Source: Serripes groenlandicus (taxonomy: Eukaryota; Mollusca; Bivalvia; Cardiida; Cardiidae). Taken from it: a stretch of 64,000 nt of DNA. The notes below the pieces were generated by a model that was not told the origin of the DNA, searched no databases, and was given only the letters and a program-made list of their open reading frames with translations. Each line of letters begins with the position of its first letter. Positions within the stretch are counted from its first letter, which is position 1. Shown piece by piece: positions 9,686 through 20,468 of the stretch. The stretch spans positions 64,041,573 through 64,105,572 of the forward strand of contig JASEVX010000007.1 of assembly GCA_031761405.1 (NCBI GenBank). The letters are read 5' to 3'. The translations under genes were made by a program, and so were the position numbers.

Positions 9686-12552
9686 ATGTCGCATAATGAG
9701 ACATGTCAGGTTGGAGGAGAAGGATCTACATGGACGTATAAATACTGCTGCATCATTAAGACTTAAGTATTAACTTTTAACTATTTCTACGACATACAAA
9801 CAACAAGTATAGAAACACAGGCGTTGTACGGTAACATAAACAGAGAAGCGGGTATAGTGCAAGGTTAAAGACTGGAAATGCATAACAATGTAAGTAAATA
9901 TTTAGAACAATTTTGCTGCAACAAAAATGCCTTGACCCGTGCATCTGTAGTTTGAAGCATTTATAGCAGACGACTTTTTCAATCTTTATCAATTATCATA
10001 CTTGTATGTATTCAAAGTTTTGCTTAGATATTTAAAAAGTAATTTGCTGCAGATCTGTGGTTAGAGTAAAATGCTGAACGCATGTGATTTCCCTTATCTT
10101 TGAACTGATTGTGTCTATTTATGGTCAAAATCCCTTGGACACTCGCAGAGGTAGTTAGGAGCATCTAGAACATGCGATGTTTTTTAACTTATCAAACAGT
10201 CTTATTAGCCTAGATGTTTTCAAAGTCGTTTGTTGTAGATCTGTATTACGAGGAATATATGATGGCTCTTATTTGTTATATTTGATCAGATTGTGTATTT
10301 ATGAGTTAGTCTGTAAATATTTATATGAACGCTACCATTGTTCACAACACTGGTCTCCGATCTAAACATAAACATAGTTTGTTTTTAACCACTGATAGCA
10401 AAATAAGTTCCTGATAATCCATTTACTATTTTCTCTTTTTTTTCCCGAATCGTTGTAAAGAAAACGACACTGCTGGTGGTGATCATAAACTAATTACCCC
10501 GAAGCTTTTCTAATCTGATTCAAAGTATTTTTAAATGCCATCGGCGTTGCTACACATTTTATAAAAAAGGAAACCTATTATCCTGTAAAAAAACCACAGG
10601 AGGCGAAAAGTGTCTGTCCAGGTTAGTCTGCGCGGCATGCTTAAGCTGATCAGGGTCGATACTTTACGCAGAGTTCAAAATGTGTTGTTTTTTTTCGCGG
10701 GACGGCTCATGTATTCATTTTAATATGCTGACGATACATGTTGTTGTATTAACTAAATTGTTATGTTATTATTACCATTGCCAGATTATACAACCGTTTG
10801 GACAGAGCTTGTTGTCAGAAGCTTACCAGAAGAACTGGCCGACATTTCAGGATAAACCTTTATCCCATTACAACAGCATGGCGAGTCAGGTCGGTAAAGA
10901 CAAAGAGAACGTGTCAGCCTCTGAACTAAACATGACCCATTCATTACCAGTCTCAGAAAGTTCATTTAAGTCGGTAAAAGAAGGTGTCGAATACAATACG
11001 ACTCGAGTAGAAGACTACAACAGGTATATGCCTTACACAGCATACAACTTCATGGCGTACAGGCAGAGAGCCCAGCTAAACAGTAGTGCTATCAACCAAT
11101 CAACTAAGTCAGAAGGTACATGTATGTTCCATTTATTGCACGCATTATATTGGACAATTTTCTCTTAAATTAAACTCATTTATAATCACAGATAACTTTT
11201 CTGTCGAGCCGCACTAGCTCAATTAGTAACGACGATGACTCCTGTATCAGGGGTCGTGAGTTCGAATCTCTATCGTTCATTTGTTTTGTAGATGGGCACA
11301 ACTTATTATGAACAAACAAACGAACAAGGCTTTTCCACAGACAAATATTATCATCATTGTCATCATTATCATCATATAAATGTTATTTTAATTAATGATA
11401 TCATTATAATTATCATTTTTGCTTCAGATGACGTCGAAAATGATACGTATGAACATTTGAGGACAGGTGACATGCCCAGTTCAACAGACACGTCACTTTC
11501 TACACAAAAATCGACATCACCAAAATCGACTGGTTCTCCATCCAGTTCCACTCAATCAATTTGTTCACCGTCCGGATCTGAAAAGTCATCTCATTCATCG
11601 GCTAGGGAACCAGTCTCACCCCCAGATTCTGAATCGAAACAAGAAAAGAAACTTAAAAGGACGAGTTACACCAATGATCAGTTACAATCTCTTCTCAAGA
11701 TCTTTCATGAGAACCCGTACCCTGACTCTGAAATGATGGAAACGATTTCACTTGATCTTGGCGTACCAGAAAGCAAAATAAAGGTATGGTACATTTACAT
11801 ATACATATGCTTTCTAATGTGACTATTGATTAATTTGTTTCGATTGATTGTTTAACCAGAAAGCAAAATAAAGGTAGTTCAGTGATTCGCTAGGAAATAC
11901 CCTTATACGATAATTATAATTTAATGTATATATGCTTGTTTAAGAGTGTTTCCCTAAGTATGCCCAGATCGACTGCAGATTTGCCGTATGTGGGAATAGG
12001 TTAATTAACACACATGATATGAAACGCTTCCATACTAGTAGGTACAAAAACCACCATACTTTATATATATGGTCTTTATAGAAAATCGAAATAATAACAG
12101 AACTTAAACGTATTTTTCTCTCTCACTTTCAGATATGGTTTCAAAACAAAAGAGCAAGATGGCGCAAGCGAGTGAACAACAATACCAGTACATTTCCACA
12201 GCATTTTATGCCAGTTCCGCCGATGTTGTCACCCGTTGGTCCTTATGGGTTTATGTCACAAGGACAAATGATGACGTCATCACCCTCGCCATTTATGTTG
12301 CCTGGTTATTTCAACTACGCCTCTATGCATACACCAGCATATCCAAGCTCAACATCGAACACTGCCACTGCAAGAATGCAACTTACGTACCCGCCAATGA
12401 CTGCAACAGCACAACAATGTTCAAGAATGCCTCACCAACAACCTTTTACGTCAGTATTGCCAAATTCGTCCAGAATATGTCCACCTGGCCCCACAATGAC
12501 GTCACAAAATGACCGACCTTTACATTATACACAATTTAGCTGTCCGTCGTGA
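9686..12552 (+). CDS. Divergent homeobox transcription factor, copy 1
   Basis: Predicted exons are 9686-9709, 10785-11115, 11428-11783 and 12133-12552, giving 376 aa. Exon 1 (MSHNETCQ) is inferred from a favourable ATG context (CAAAC before ATG), a GT after CAG and a phase-0 match to exon 2. Exons 2-4 have clear AG/GT borders (CCAG, AAG|GTACAT; CTTCAG, AAG|GTATGG; TTTCAG), and a GAT codon is split between exons 2 and 3. The homeodomain is residues 192-251: R5, Y8, L16, F20, W48, F49, Q50, N51 and R53 are present, with an intron between residues 46 and 47. A Ser/Pro-rich linker precedes it and a Pro/Met/Ser-rich tail follows, as expected of a nuclear DNA-binding regulator. Eight codons present in the other copies (DVQSRDNM) are missing from exon 2. 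The family is not identified; PRD-class is favoured. Confidence 0.8.
10603..10670 (+). repeat. Hairpin element in intron 1 (all copies)
   Basis: GCGAAAAGTGTCTGTCC is inverted as GGGTCGATACTTTACGC around GGTTAGTCTGCGCGGCATGC. Equivalents lie at 22306-22372, 26421-26488, 37139-37205, 47258-47326, 52155-52223 and 56245-56306. The form resembles a short fold-back repeat; its presence at one intron site in every copy means it predates the amplification. Confidence 0.6.
11206..11278 (+). repeat. tRNA-like sequence in intron 2 (all copies)
   Basis: It has an A-box-like TAGCTCAATTAG and a B box GAGTTCGAATCTC, but no convincing acceptor stem, so it looks like a tRNA-derived relic rather than a tRNA gene. 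Equivalents are at 21723-21797 (-), 26996-27068, 37767-37839, 46677-46750 (-), 51574-51647 (-) and 56806-56888. An ATC/ATT-rich microsatellite separates it from exon 3. Confidence 0.55.
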
Positions 12553-12636
12553 TTGTTTAGACACTCCTTGTTTGTTATTTCTTTATTGTAAAGTGCTTGT
12601 ATTTGTTATATATATCGTTATACGGTTTGGAAAAGT

Positions 12637-12642
12637 ATTAAA
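12637..12642 (+). promoter_or_regulatory. Poly(A) signal, homeobox copy 1
   Basis: ATTAAA is 85 bases after the stop. Copies 2, 3, 4 and 7 have AATAAA at the same place. Confidence 0.6.
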
Positions 12643-13205
12643 TGTATCCTCTGTAATCATTGGACTTCGATTTTAAATTTATCTGTAGCATGTTATACAA
12701 TTGACGTAACAATTGATCTGCGCTCTTCGAAACCTAACCGTGAGGCATTGGGTGCAAATGTTAATCCTGATCTGCCAGCGCATCTGCAATGTTTAAGTCA
12801 TAGAAGTAAATTTCTGTTTTGCATTTTTCATTTGGACCCTTAGCAAGGTATTTTTCTATACTAGGTAAGTTAAGGTTAGTTTTTCTTGAGCACCGCGTTG
12901 GTTTTTTAAGGCTATAATTGGTTTAACAACTATTATGACATTGTTTTTGGTGTTTTCTGCCATTTCATTTATATGAAATATGTTTGTACATTCAGTCTAA
13001 TGATACACTAACCAAATACTTGTTATTGATTTTCCCAAAGATTTTTGTAAATAAATACTGATAAAATGATGATCTATTTGTCTTGGGCCCTGAAGCTCAC
13101 CAGATCTATAAATATATATATCACATTACATAAATATCATATGACACTACTAAATTGGTTTCCAGTCTTACGCTCAAGTCTTTGTTACAATAGGGAAACC
13201 AAACC

Positions 13206-13220
13206 ATGCAAATGACTTCA
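13206..13220 (+). promoter_or_regulatory. Octamer-like plus degenerate CRE motif before the array
   Basis: ATGCAAAT overlaps TGACTTCA, a one-base change from the CRE TGACGTCA kept in the other copies. The surrounding 12643-13205 is copy-conserved 3' flank with no other feature. Confidence 0.3.
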
Positions 13221-13234
13221 CATCAGCGGTTTAA

Positions 13235-16200
13235 CAGTATCACTTATGGGAAAGCATAATCCGACTATGTTGGTTGCCATAGCCTCCAAGCTACGAGTAT
13301 CTGGCAATATCTCTTATGGGAATGCATAGTCCGACTTTGTTGGTTCCCAAAGCCTCCAACCCACAAGTATCTGATGGTATCTCTTATGGGAAAGCATAGT
13401 CCGACTTTGTTGGTTCCCATAGCCCCCAACCCACGAGTATCTGATATTATCTCTTATAGGAAAGCATAGTCCACCATAGTTGGTAGTCATAGCCTCCAAG
13501 CTACGAGTATCTGATAGTATCTCTTATGGGAAAGAATATCCCGACTGTGTTGGTTCCCATAGCCTCCAAGCTACGGATATCTGATAGTATATCTTATGGG
13601 AAAGAATATTCCGACTGTTGGTTCCCATAGCCTCCAAGCTACGAATATCTGATTGTATCTCTTATGGGAATGCATAGTCCGACTTTGTTGGTTACCATAG
13701 GCCACAAACTACGACTATCCGATTGTATCTCTTATGTGAAAGCATAGTCCGACTTTGTTGGTTCCAATATACTCCAAGCTACGATTATCTGATAGTATCT
13801 CGTATGTGAAAGCATAATCCTACGTTGTTGGTTCACATAGCCCACATATTACGAGTATCTGGTAGTATCTCGTATGGGAAACCATAGTCCGATTTTGTTG
13901 TTTCGCATAGCCTCTAAGCCACGAGTATATGATACCGTATCTTGTATGCCGGTATGGGAAAGCAAATTCCGACTGTATTGGTTCCCATAAACCACAAACT
14001 ACGAGTATCCGATTGTATCTCTTAAAGGGAAAGCATAGTCTGGCTGTGTTGGTTCCCATAGTCTACAAACTACGAGTATATGATTGTATCTCTTATGGGA
14101 AAGCATAGTCCGACTTTGTTGGTTCCCATAGTCCGACTTGGTTGGTTCCCATAGCCCCTTAGCTACGAGTATCTTATATTATCTTACAAGTATCTGATAG
14201 TATCTCTTATGGGAAAAAGTAGTCCGACTGTGTTGGTTCCCATAGCCTCCAATCTGCGAGTATATAATTGTATCTCTTATGGGAAAGCCTAGTCCGACTT
14301 TGTTGGTTCCCATAGCCTACAAGCTACGATAATTTGATAGTAACTCATATGGGAATGCATAGTCCGGCTTTGTGGGTTCTCATAGCCTCCAAGCCACGAG
14401 TATCTGATAGTATCTCTTATGGGAATGAATAGTCTGACTGTGTTGGTTTCCATGGCCCTCAAACTACGAGTATCTGGTAGTATATCTTATGGGTAAGCAT
14501 AGTCCGGCTTTGTTAGTTCCCATAGCCTCTAAGCCACTAGTCCGACTGTGTAGGTTCCCATAGCCTCCAAGCTACGTATATATACTGGTATCTCTTATGG
14601 GAATGCATAGTCTGACTGTGTTGGTTTCCATGGCTGACAAACCACGAGTATCCGATAGTATCTCTTATAGGAAAGTATAGTGCGATTTTATATGTACCCA
14701 TAGCACATAAACTACGAGTATCTGATAGTATCTATTATGGGAAAGCATTGTCCGACTTTGATGGTTCCCATAGCCCACAAACTACGACTATCCGATAGTA
14801 TCTTGTACGGGAAAGAATAGTCAGACTGTGTTGGTTCCCATAGCATCGAAGCCATGAGTATATGATAGTATCTCTTATGGGAAAGCAAAGTCCGAATTTG
14901 TTGGTTCCCATAGCCTCTCAGCCACGGGTACCTGATAGTATCTCTTATGGGAAAGCATAAATCCGACTGTGTTGGTTCCCATAACCCACAAACTACGAGT
15001 ATCTGATTGTATCTCTTATAGGAAAGCATAGGACGACTGTGTTGGTTCCCATAAACCACACACTCCGAGTATCTGATTGCATATCTTATGGGAAAGCATA
15101 GTGCGGCTTTGTTGGTTCCTATAACCCACAGAGTACGAGTATATGATTGTATCTCTTATGGGAAAGCGAAGTCCGACTGTGTTGGTTCCCATAGCCCACA
15201 AACTACGAGTATCTGATAGTATCTCTTATGGGAAAGCATAGTCCGACTGTGATGGTTACCATAACCAACAAACTACGAGTTTCTGATTGTATCTCTTATG
15301 GGAAAGCATAATTCGACTTTTTTGGTTCTCATAACCCAGAAAATACGAGTATCTGATTGTATTTCTCATGGGAAAGCATAGTCCGACTTGGTTGGATCCC
15401 ATAGTCCCTTAGCTACGAGTATATTATAGTTTCTCTGATGGGAAAGCATAGTTCAACTTTGTTGGTTCCCATAGCCCCTAAGCTACAAGTATCTGATATT
15501 ATCTCTATGGGACAGCATAGTCAGACTGTGTTGTTTCGCATAACTTCTAAGCTACGAGAATCTATTTGTATCTCTTATGGGATAGCCTAGTCAGACTTTG
15601 TTTGTTCCCATAGTCTCCACGCTACGAGTATATGATATTTTCAAAGCAGAGTCTGACGTTGTTGGTTCCCATAGCCTCCAAACTACGAGTATCTGATAGT
15701 ATCTCTTATGGGAAAGCATAGTCTGGCTTCGTTGGTTCCCATGGCCCACAAACTACGATTATCTGATAGTATCTCTTATGGGAAAGCATTGTCCGACTTT
15801 ATATGTATCAATAGCAAACAAACTACGAGTATCTGATAGTATCTCTTATGGTAAAGCATAGTCCGACTTTGTTGGTTCCCATAGCCCACAAACTACGACT
15901 ATCTGGTTGTATCTCTTATGGGAAAGCATAGTCGGACTGTGTTGGTTAACATAGCCCACGAACTACGACTATCGGATAGTATCTCGTATGGGAAAGAAAA
16001 TATATACTTTTTTGGTTCCCATAGCCTTCAAGCCACGAGTATATGATAGTATCTCTTATGGGAAAGCATAGTCTGAATTTGTTGGTTCCCATGTCCCCCT
16101 AACTACGAGTACCTGATAGTATCTCTTATCGGAAAGCATAGTTCGATTTTGTTGGTTCCCATAGCCTCCAAACCACGAGTACCTTATAGTATATCTTACG

Positions 16201-16455
16201 GGAAAGCATAGATACTTTGTTGGTTCCCATATACTCCAAGCTACGAGTATCTGATAGTGTCTCTTATGGAAAAGCATAGCCCGACTTTGTTGGTTCCAAT
16301 AGCCTCCAAGCTATGAATATCCAATAGTTTATCATATGGGAAAGAATAGTCCGACTACGTAAGTTCCCATAGCCCACAAACTACGAGTATCTGATAGTTT
16401 CTCTTATGGGTAAGAATATTCCGACTTTGTTGGTTACAATGGCCTCCAATCTAGT
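13235..16455 (+). repeat. 70-bp satellite array 1, about 46 monomers
   Basis: The monomer reads GTCCGACTTTGTTGGTTCCC, then ATAGCCTCCAAGCTACGAGT, ATCTGATAGTATCTCTTATG and GGAAAGCATA. TTCCCATA and TATGGGAA within each unit are perfect inverted 8-mers about 35 bases apart. Two monomer types mix: CCTCCAAGC with GATAGTATC, and CCCACAAAC with GATTGTATC. Because 70 is not a multiple of 3, the open frames in it are not coding. Confidence 0.95.
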
Positions 16456-17079
16456 ATTATAATCCGGAAGAAATCTATTCATGATTTAGCACAGGAGGAC
16501 TCATCGCCTGTATTAATTAGTTAAACATTTACTGTTTAACCAGGAGACGTATATAGGGATCATTTCTTCGTCGTCTGATCGTAAGGCTTTAAACTGCGTC
16601 CATATTGACTGGTGACACACGTGTGCCTTCTTGTGTTGTTATCCGTACCTATATCTGGAAAGGTTATGTTGTCATCCTATGGTTTGGCAGCGTCCATATT
16701 GCTGTTTTCATTATCGATCAGATGTTCAACTCTTTCCGCATTAAAACAGACGACTTTGAAAACATATTGGCATAAATTACGAATAACTCCATAAATGAAA
16801 GTATCATTACTGACAGAAGTTGAGAAACATTGTGGCAAAAGGGGAAATGGCTCATTATGCTCAATTTCTCCTTTTTGCTACAATGTTTTCAAAAGTCGAA
16901 TGCTGCAGAGGCGCCAGAAAGCGTCTGCATATGGGGAAAGGTTAAATTTAGGAATTATACACAGCCAGCTTTATTTTATTTTCAAAGATGCTTTTTCTTC
17001 AATTAATCAATTAATTAATCTATAACCTGCATCAAAAGGACCCTTTTCTGCCTCATAGACGAAATACCGATCTTTAATC
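16456..17079. other. Spacer between opposed arrays, with palindromic MITE
   Basis: A copy-conserved block begins AGTATTATAATCCGGAAG. It holds a palindromic MITE at about 16726-16945 (AAAACAGACGACTTTG ... GGGGAAAGGTTAA) and ends with an ATTAATCAATTAATTAAT stretch. The same block recurs at 31201, 41326 and 63359. No gene is seen. Confidence 0.7.
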
Positions 17080-17190
17080 GTTTTACTGGAACTGGTGTGG
17101 TGGGAGAGCCTCCGCCTCATGTGCGTGAGGTCGAGAGTTCGTTCCTCGAATGGGTCATACCAAAGAATTTAAAAATAGTAGTAATGGCTG
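17080..17190 (+). repeat. SINE head truncated at the palindrome junction
   Basis: The tRNA-like head (GGTGTGGTGGGAGAGC; GAGAGTTCGTTCCTCG) leads into GTAGTAATGGCTG, where it breaks off at 17190 and the reverse satellite starts with CCCATAAGAG. The same junction occurs at 42070/42071. Confidence 0.75.
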
Positions 17191-19721
17191 CCCATAAGAG
17201 ATACAATCATATACTCGTAGTTTGTGGCTATGGGAACCAACAAAGCCGGACAATGCTTACCCATAAGAGATACTATCAGATACTCGTAGCTTTGGGGCCA
17301 TGGTAACCAACAAAGTCGGACTATGCATTCCCATAAGAGATACTATCAAATACTCGTAGCTTGGAGGCTATGGGAACCAACACAGTCGGACTATGCTTTC
17401 AAGAGAAAATATTAGATAGCTATGGGAACAAACAAAGTCGGACTAGGCTTTCCCATACCTATAATAGATACAATCAGATACTCGCAGAATAAAGGTAAAG
17501 GCTATGGGAACCAACACAGTCGGACTATAATTTCCCATAATAGATACTATCTGATACTCGTAGCTTGGAGGTCATGGGAACAAACACAGTCTGACTATGC
17601 TTTCCCATAAGAGATAGTATCAGATACTAGTAGCTTAGGGGCTATGGGAACCAAAAAAGTTGGACTTTGCTTTCTTATAAGAGATAATATAAGATACTCG
17701 TAGCTAAGGGGCTATGGCAACCAATCAAGTCGGACTATGCTTTCCCATAAGAGATATAATCAGATACTCGTATTTTCTGGGTTATGGGAACCAACAATAC
17801 CGGACTTTGTTTTCCCATAAGAAATACAATCAGATGCTCGTAGTTTGTGGGTTATGGGAACCAACACAGTCGGACTATGCACTCCCGTAAGAGATACAAT
17901 TGGATACTCGTAGTTTGTAGGCTATAGGAACCAACAATACCTGAATTTGTTTTTCCATAAGAAATACAATCAGATGCTCGTAGTGTGTGGGTTATCGGAA
18001 CCAACACAGTCGGACTATGCTTTCCCATAACAGATACAATCAGATACTCGTATTTCGTTGGTTATGGGAACCAACACAGTCTATGCATTCCCATAAGAGA
18101 TACAATCAGATACTCGTATTTTGTGGATTATGGGAACCAACAACGTAGGACTATGTTTTCCCATAAGAGATACATTCAGATACTCATAGTGTTTGGGCTA
18201 TGGGAACCAACACATTTTGGATACTCTTTCTCGTAAGAGATAGAACCAGATATTCGTAGTTTGTGGGTTAGCGGAACCAACACAGTTGGACTATACTTAC
18301 CCGTTAGAGATACAACCAGATAGTCGTAGTTCGTAGGCTATGGGAAGCAACACAGTCGGACTCTGCTTTCCCATAAGAGATACAATCAGAATTACGTAGT
18401 GTGTTGGCTATGGGCACCAACAAAATCAGACGATGCTTTCCCATACCGGCATACAAGATACTATCATATACTTGCTGCTTGGAGGTTCAGGGAAACAACA
18501 CAATCGGACTATGCTTTCCCTTACGAGATACTACCTGATTCTCGTAGTTTGTGAACCAACAAAGTCGGATTATGCTTTACAATAAGAGATGTTATCGGAG
18601 AGTCGTAGTTTGTGTGCTATGGAAACCAACAAAGTCGGACTATGCATTCCCATAAGATATACTATAAGATACTCGTGGCTTGGAGGCTATGGTAACCAAC
18701 AAAGTCGGACTGTGCTCTCCCATAAGTGATACTATCAGATACTCGTGGCTTGGAGGCTATGGGAACCAACACAGTCGGACTGTGTTTTCCCATAAGTGAT
18801 ACTATCAGATACTCGTAGCTTGGAGGCTATGGGATCCAAACACAGTCGGACTATGCTTTCAATAAGAGATACTATCAGATACCTGTAGCTTGGAGACTAT
18901 GGGAACCAACAAAGTCGGACTATGCTTTGCCATAAAAGATACAATCAGATACTCGTAGTGTGTGGGCTATGGTAACCAACATAGTCGGATTATGCTTTCC
19001 CATAAGAGATACAATCAGAAATTCGTAGTGTGTTGGTTATGGTAACTAACACAGTCGGACTATGCTTTCCCATAAGAGATACAGTCAGAAACTCGTAGTT
19101 TGTTGGTTATGGGAACCAACACAGTCGTACTATGCTTTCACTAAGAGATACTATCAGATACTCGTAGCTTGTAGATCATGGTGACGAAAAACGTCGGGAT
19201 ACTATCAGATACTGTAGTGTGTGGGCTATGGGAACCAACAAAGTCGGACTATGCCATACCATAAGAAATACTATCAGATACTCGTAGTTTGTGGCCCATG
19301 GTAACCAACAAAGTCGGGATATTCTCTCCTATACGAGATACTACCTGACACTCGTAGTTTGTGGGCTATGGGAAACAACAAAGTCGGACTATGCTTTCCC
19401 ATAAGCGATATTATCAGATACTCGTAGTTTGTGGGCTTTAGGAACCAACACAGTCGGAGTATGCTTTCAAATAAAAGATACTATCAGATACTCGTAGTTT
19501 GTTAGTAACTTGGAGGTCATGGTAACGAACACTCGTAGTTTGTGGGCTATGGGAAACAACAAAGTCGGGACATTCTTTTCCATAAGAGATACTATCAGAT
19601 ACTGTAGTTTGTGGGCTTTAGGAACCAACACAGTCGGACTATGCTTTCCAATAAAAGATACTATCAGATACTCGTAGTTTGTTGGCTATGGGATCCAACA
19701 AAGACGGACGGACTATGCTGT
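17191..19721 (-). repeat. 70-bp satellite array 2, reverse, about 36 monomers
   Basis: The monomer is the reverse complement of array 1 (CTATGGGAACCAACAAAGTC, GGACTATGCTTTCCCATAAG). It ends beside copy 2 with GGACGGACTATGCTGTCCGG. Confidence 0.95.
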
Positions 19722-19770
19722 CCGGGTTTTGCGTTAAAGTGACTAACGTTATAAAGTCAAACCGCTGATG

Positions 19771-19778
19771 TGACGTCA
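19771..19778 (-). promoter_or_regulatory. CRE-like palindrome downstream of copy 2
   Basis: Perfect TGACGTCA lies between array and gene. The octamer found in copies 1, 3 and 7 is altered here (ATCAAAAT on the gene strand). Confidence 0.3.
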
Positions 19779-20379
19779 TTTTGATGGTTTGGTTTCCCCG
19801 TTGTAACAAAGACTTGAGCGTAAGACTGGAAACCAATCTCGTAGTGTCATATGATATTTATGTAATGGGGTTTTGACACTCCCAGAGAGGGTTTTATGTG
19901 ATTGATATATATATATAGAGAGAGAGATCTGGTGAGCTTCAGGGCCTAAGACAAATAGATAATCATTTTATCATATTTACAAAACTCTTGGAGAAAAACA
20001 GAAAATGTATTTGGTTAGTGTATCATTAGACTGAATGTACAAACATATTTCATAGAAGTGAAATAACGGAAAACATCAAAATCAATTTGCAGATGTCATT
20101 ATAGTTGTTGTAAACAATTATAGCGTTAAGAATCAACGCGGTGTTAAAAAAAAATTAACCTTAACTTACCTCGTATAGAAAAATACATAATTCAGGGTCC
20201 AAATGAAAAATGCTTAACAGAAATTTACTTCTACATTGCAGACGCACTGGCAGATCAGGATTGACATTTGCAGCCTCACGGTTAGTTTTCGAAGGGCGCA
20301 GATCAATTGTTACGTCACTTGTATAACATGCTACATACAAATTTTACAAAATTGGAATCCAATGAATACAGAAGATACA

Positions 20380-20385
20380 TTTATT
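20380..20385 (-). promoter_or_regulatory. Poly(A) signal, homeobox copy 2
   Basis: TTTATT on the plus strand (AATAAA on the gene strand), 84 bases past the stop. Confidence 0.6.
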
Positions 20386-20468
20386 ACTTTTCCAAACCTT
20401 ATAACGATATATATAACAAATACAAGCACTTTACAATACAAAATAACAAACAAGAAGTGTCTAAACAA

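Noticed and set aside
10680..10784. Extension of exon 2 of copy 1 upstream to the in-frame ATG at 10680
   Set aside because: The added peptide is hydrophobic, is not open or not alike in the other copies, and crosses a good splice acceptor (TTGCCAG) conserved in all seven.
12135..12512. Long second open frame (about 124 codons) overlapping exon 4 of most copies
   Set aside because: It runs in another frame of the homeobox exon, starts inside the ATATGG of the exon border, and is cut to 94 codons in copy 4 by a single substitution while the homeobox frame stays open.
14712..15059. Open frames of 60-115 codons within the satellite (WEPTQSDY-type peptides)
   Set aside because: They are translations of a 70-bp repeat, whose length is not a multiple of 3, so the frame rotates with each monomer; they occur on both strands and have no splice or start context.
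13235..16455. CRISPR-like regular repeats
   Set aside because: Monomers are contiguous with no unique spacers, the host is a spliced animal genome, and no cas genes are present.
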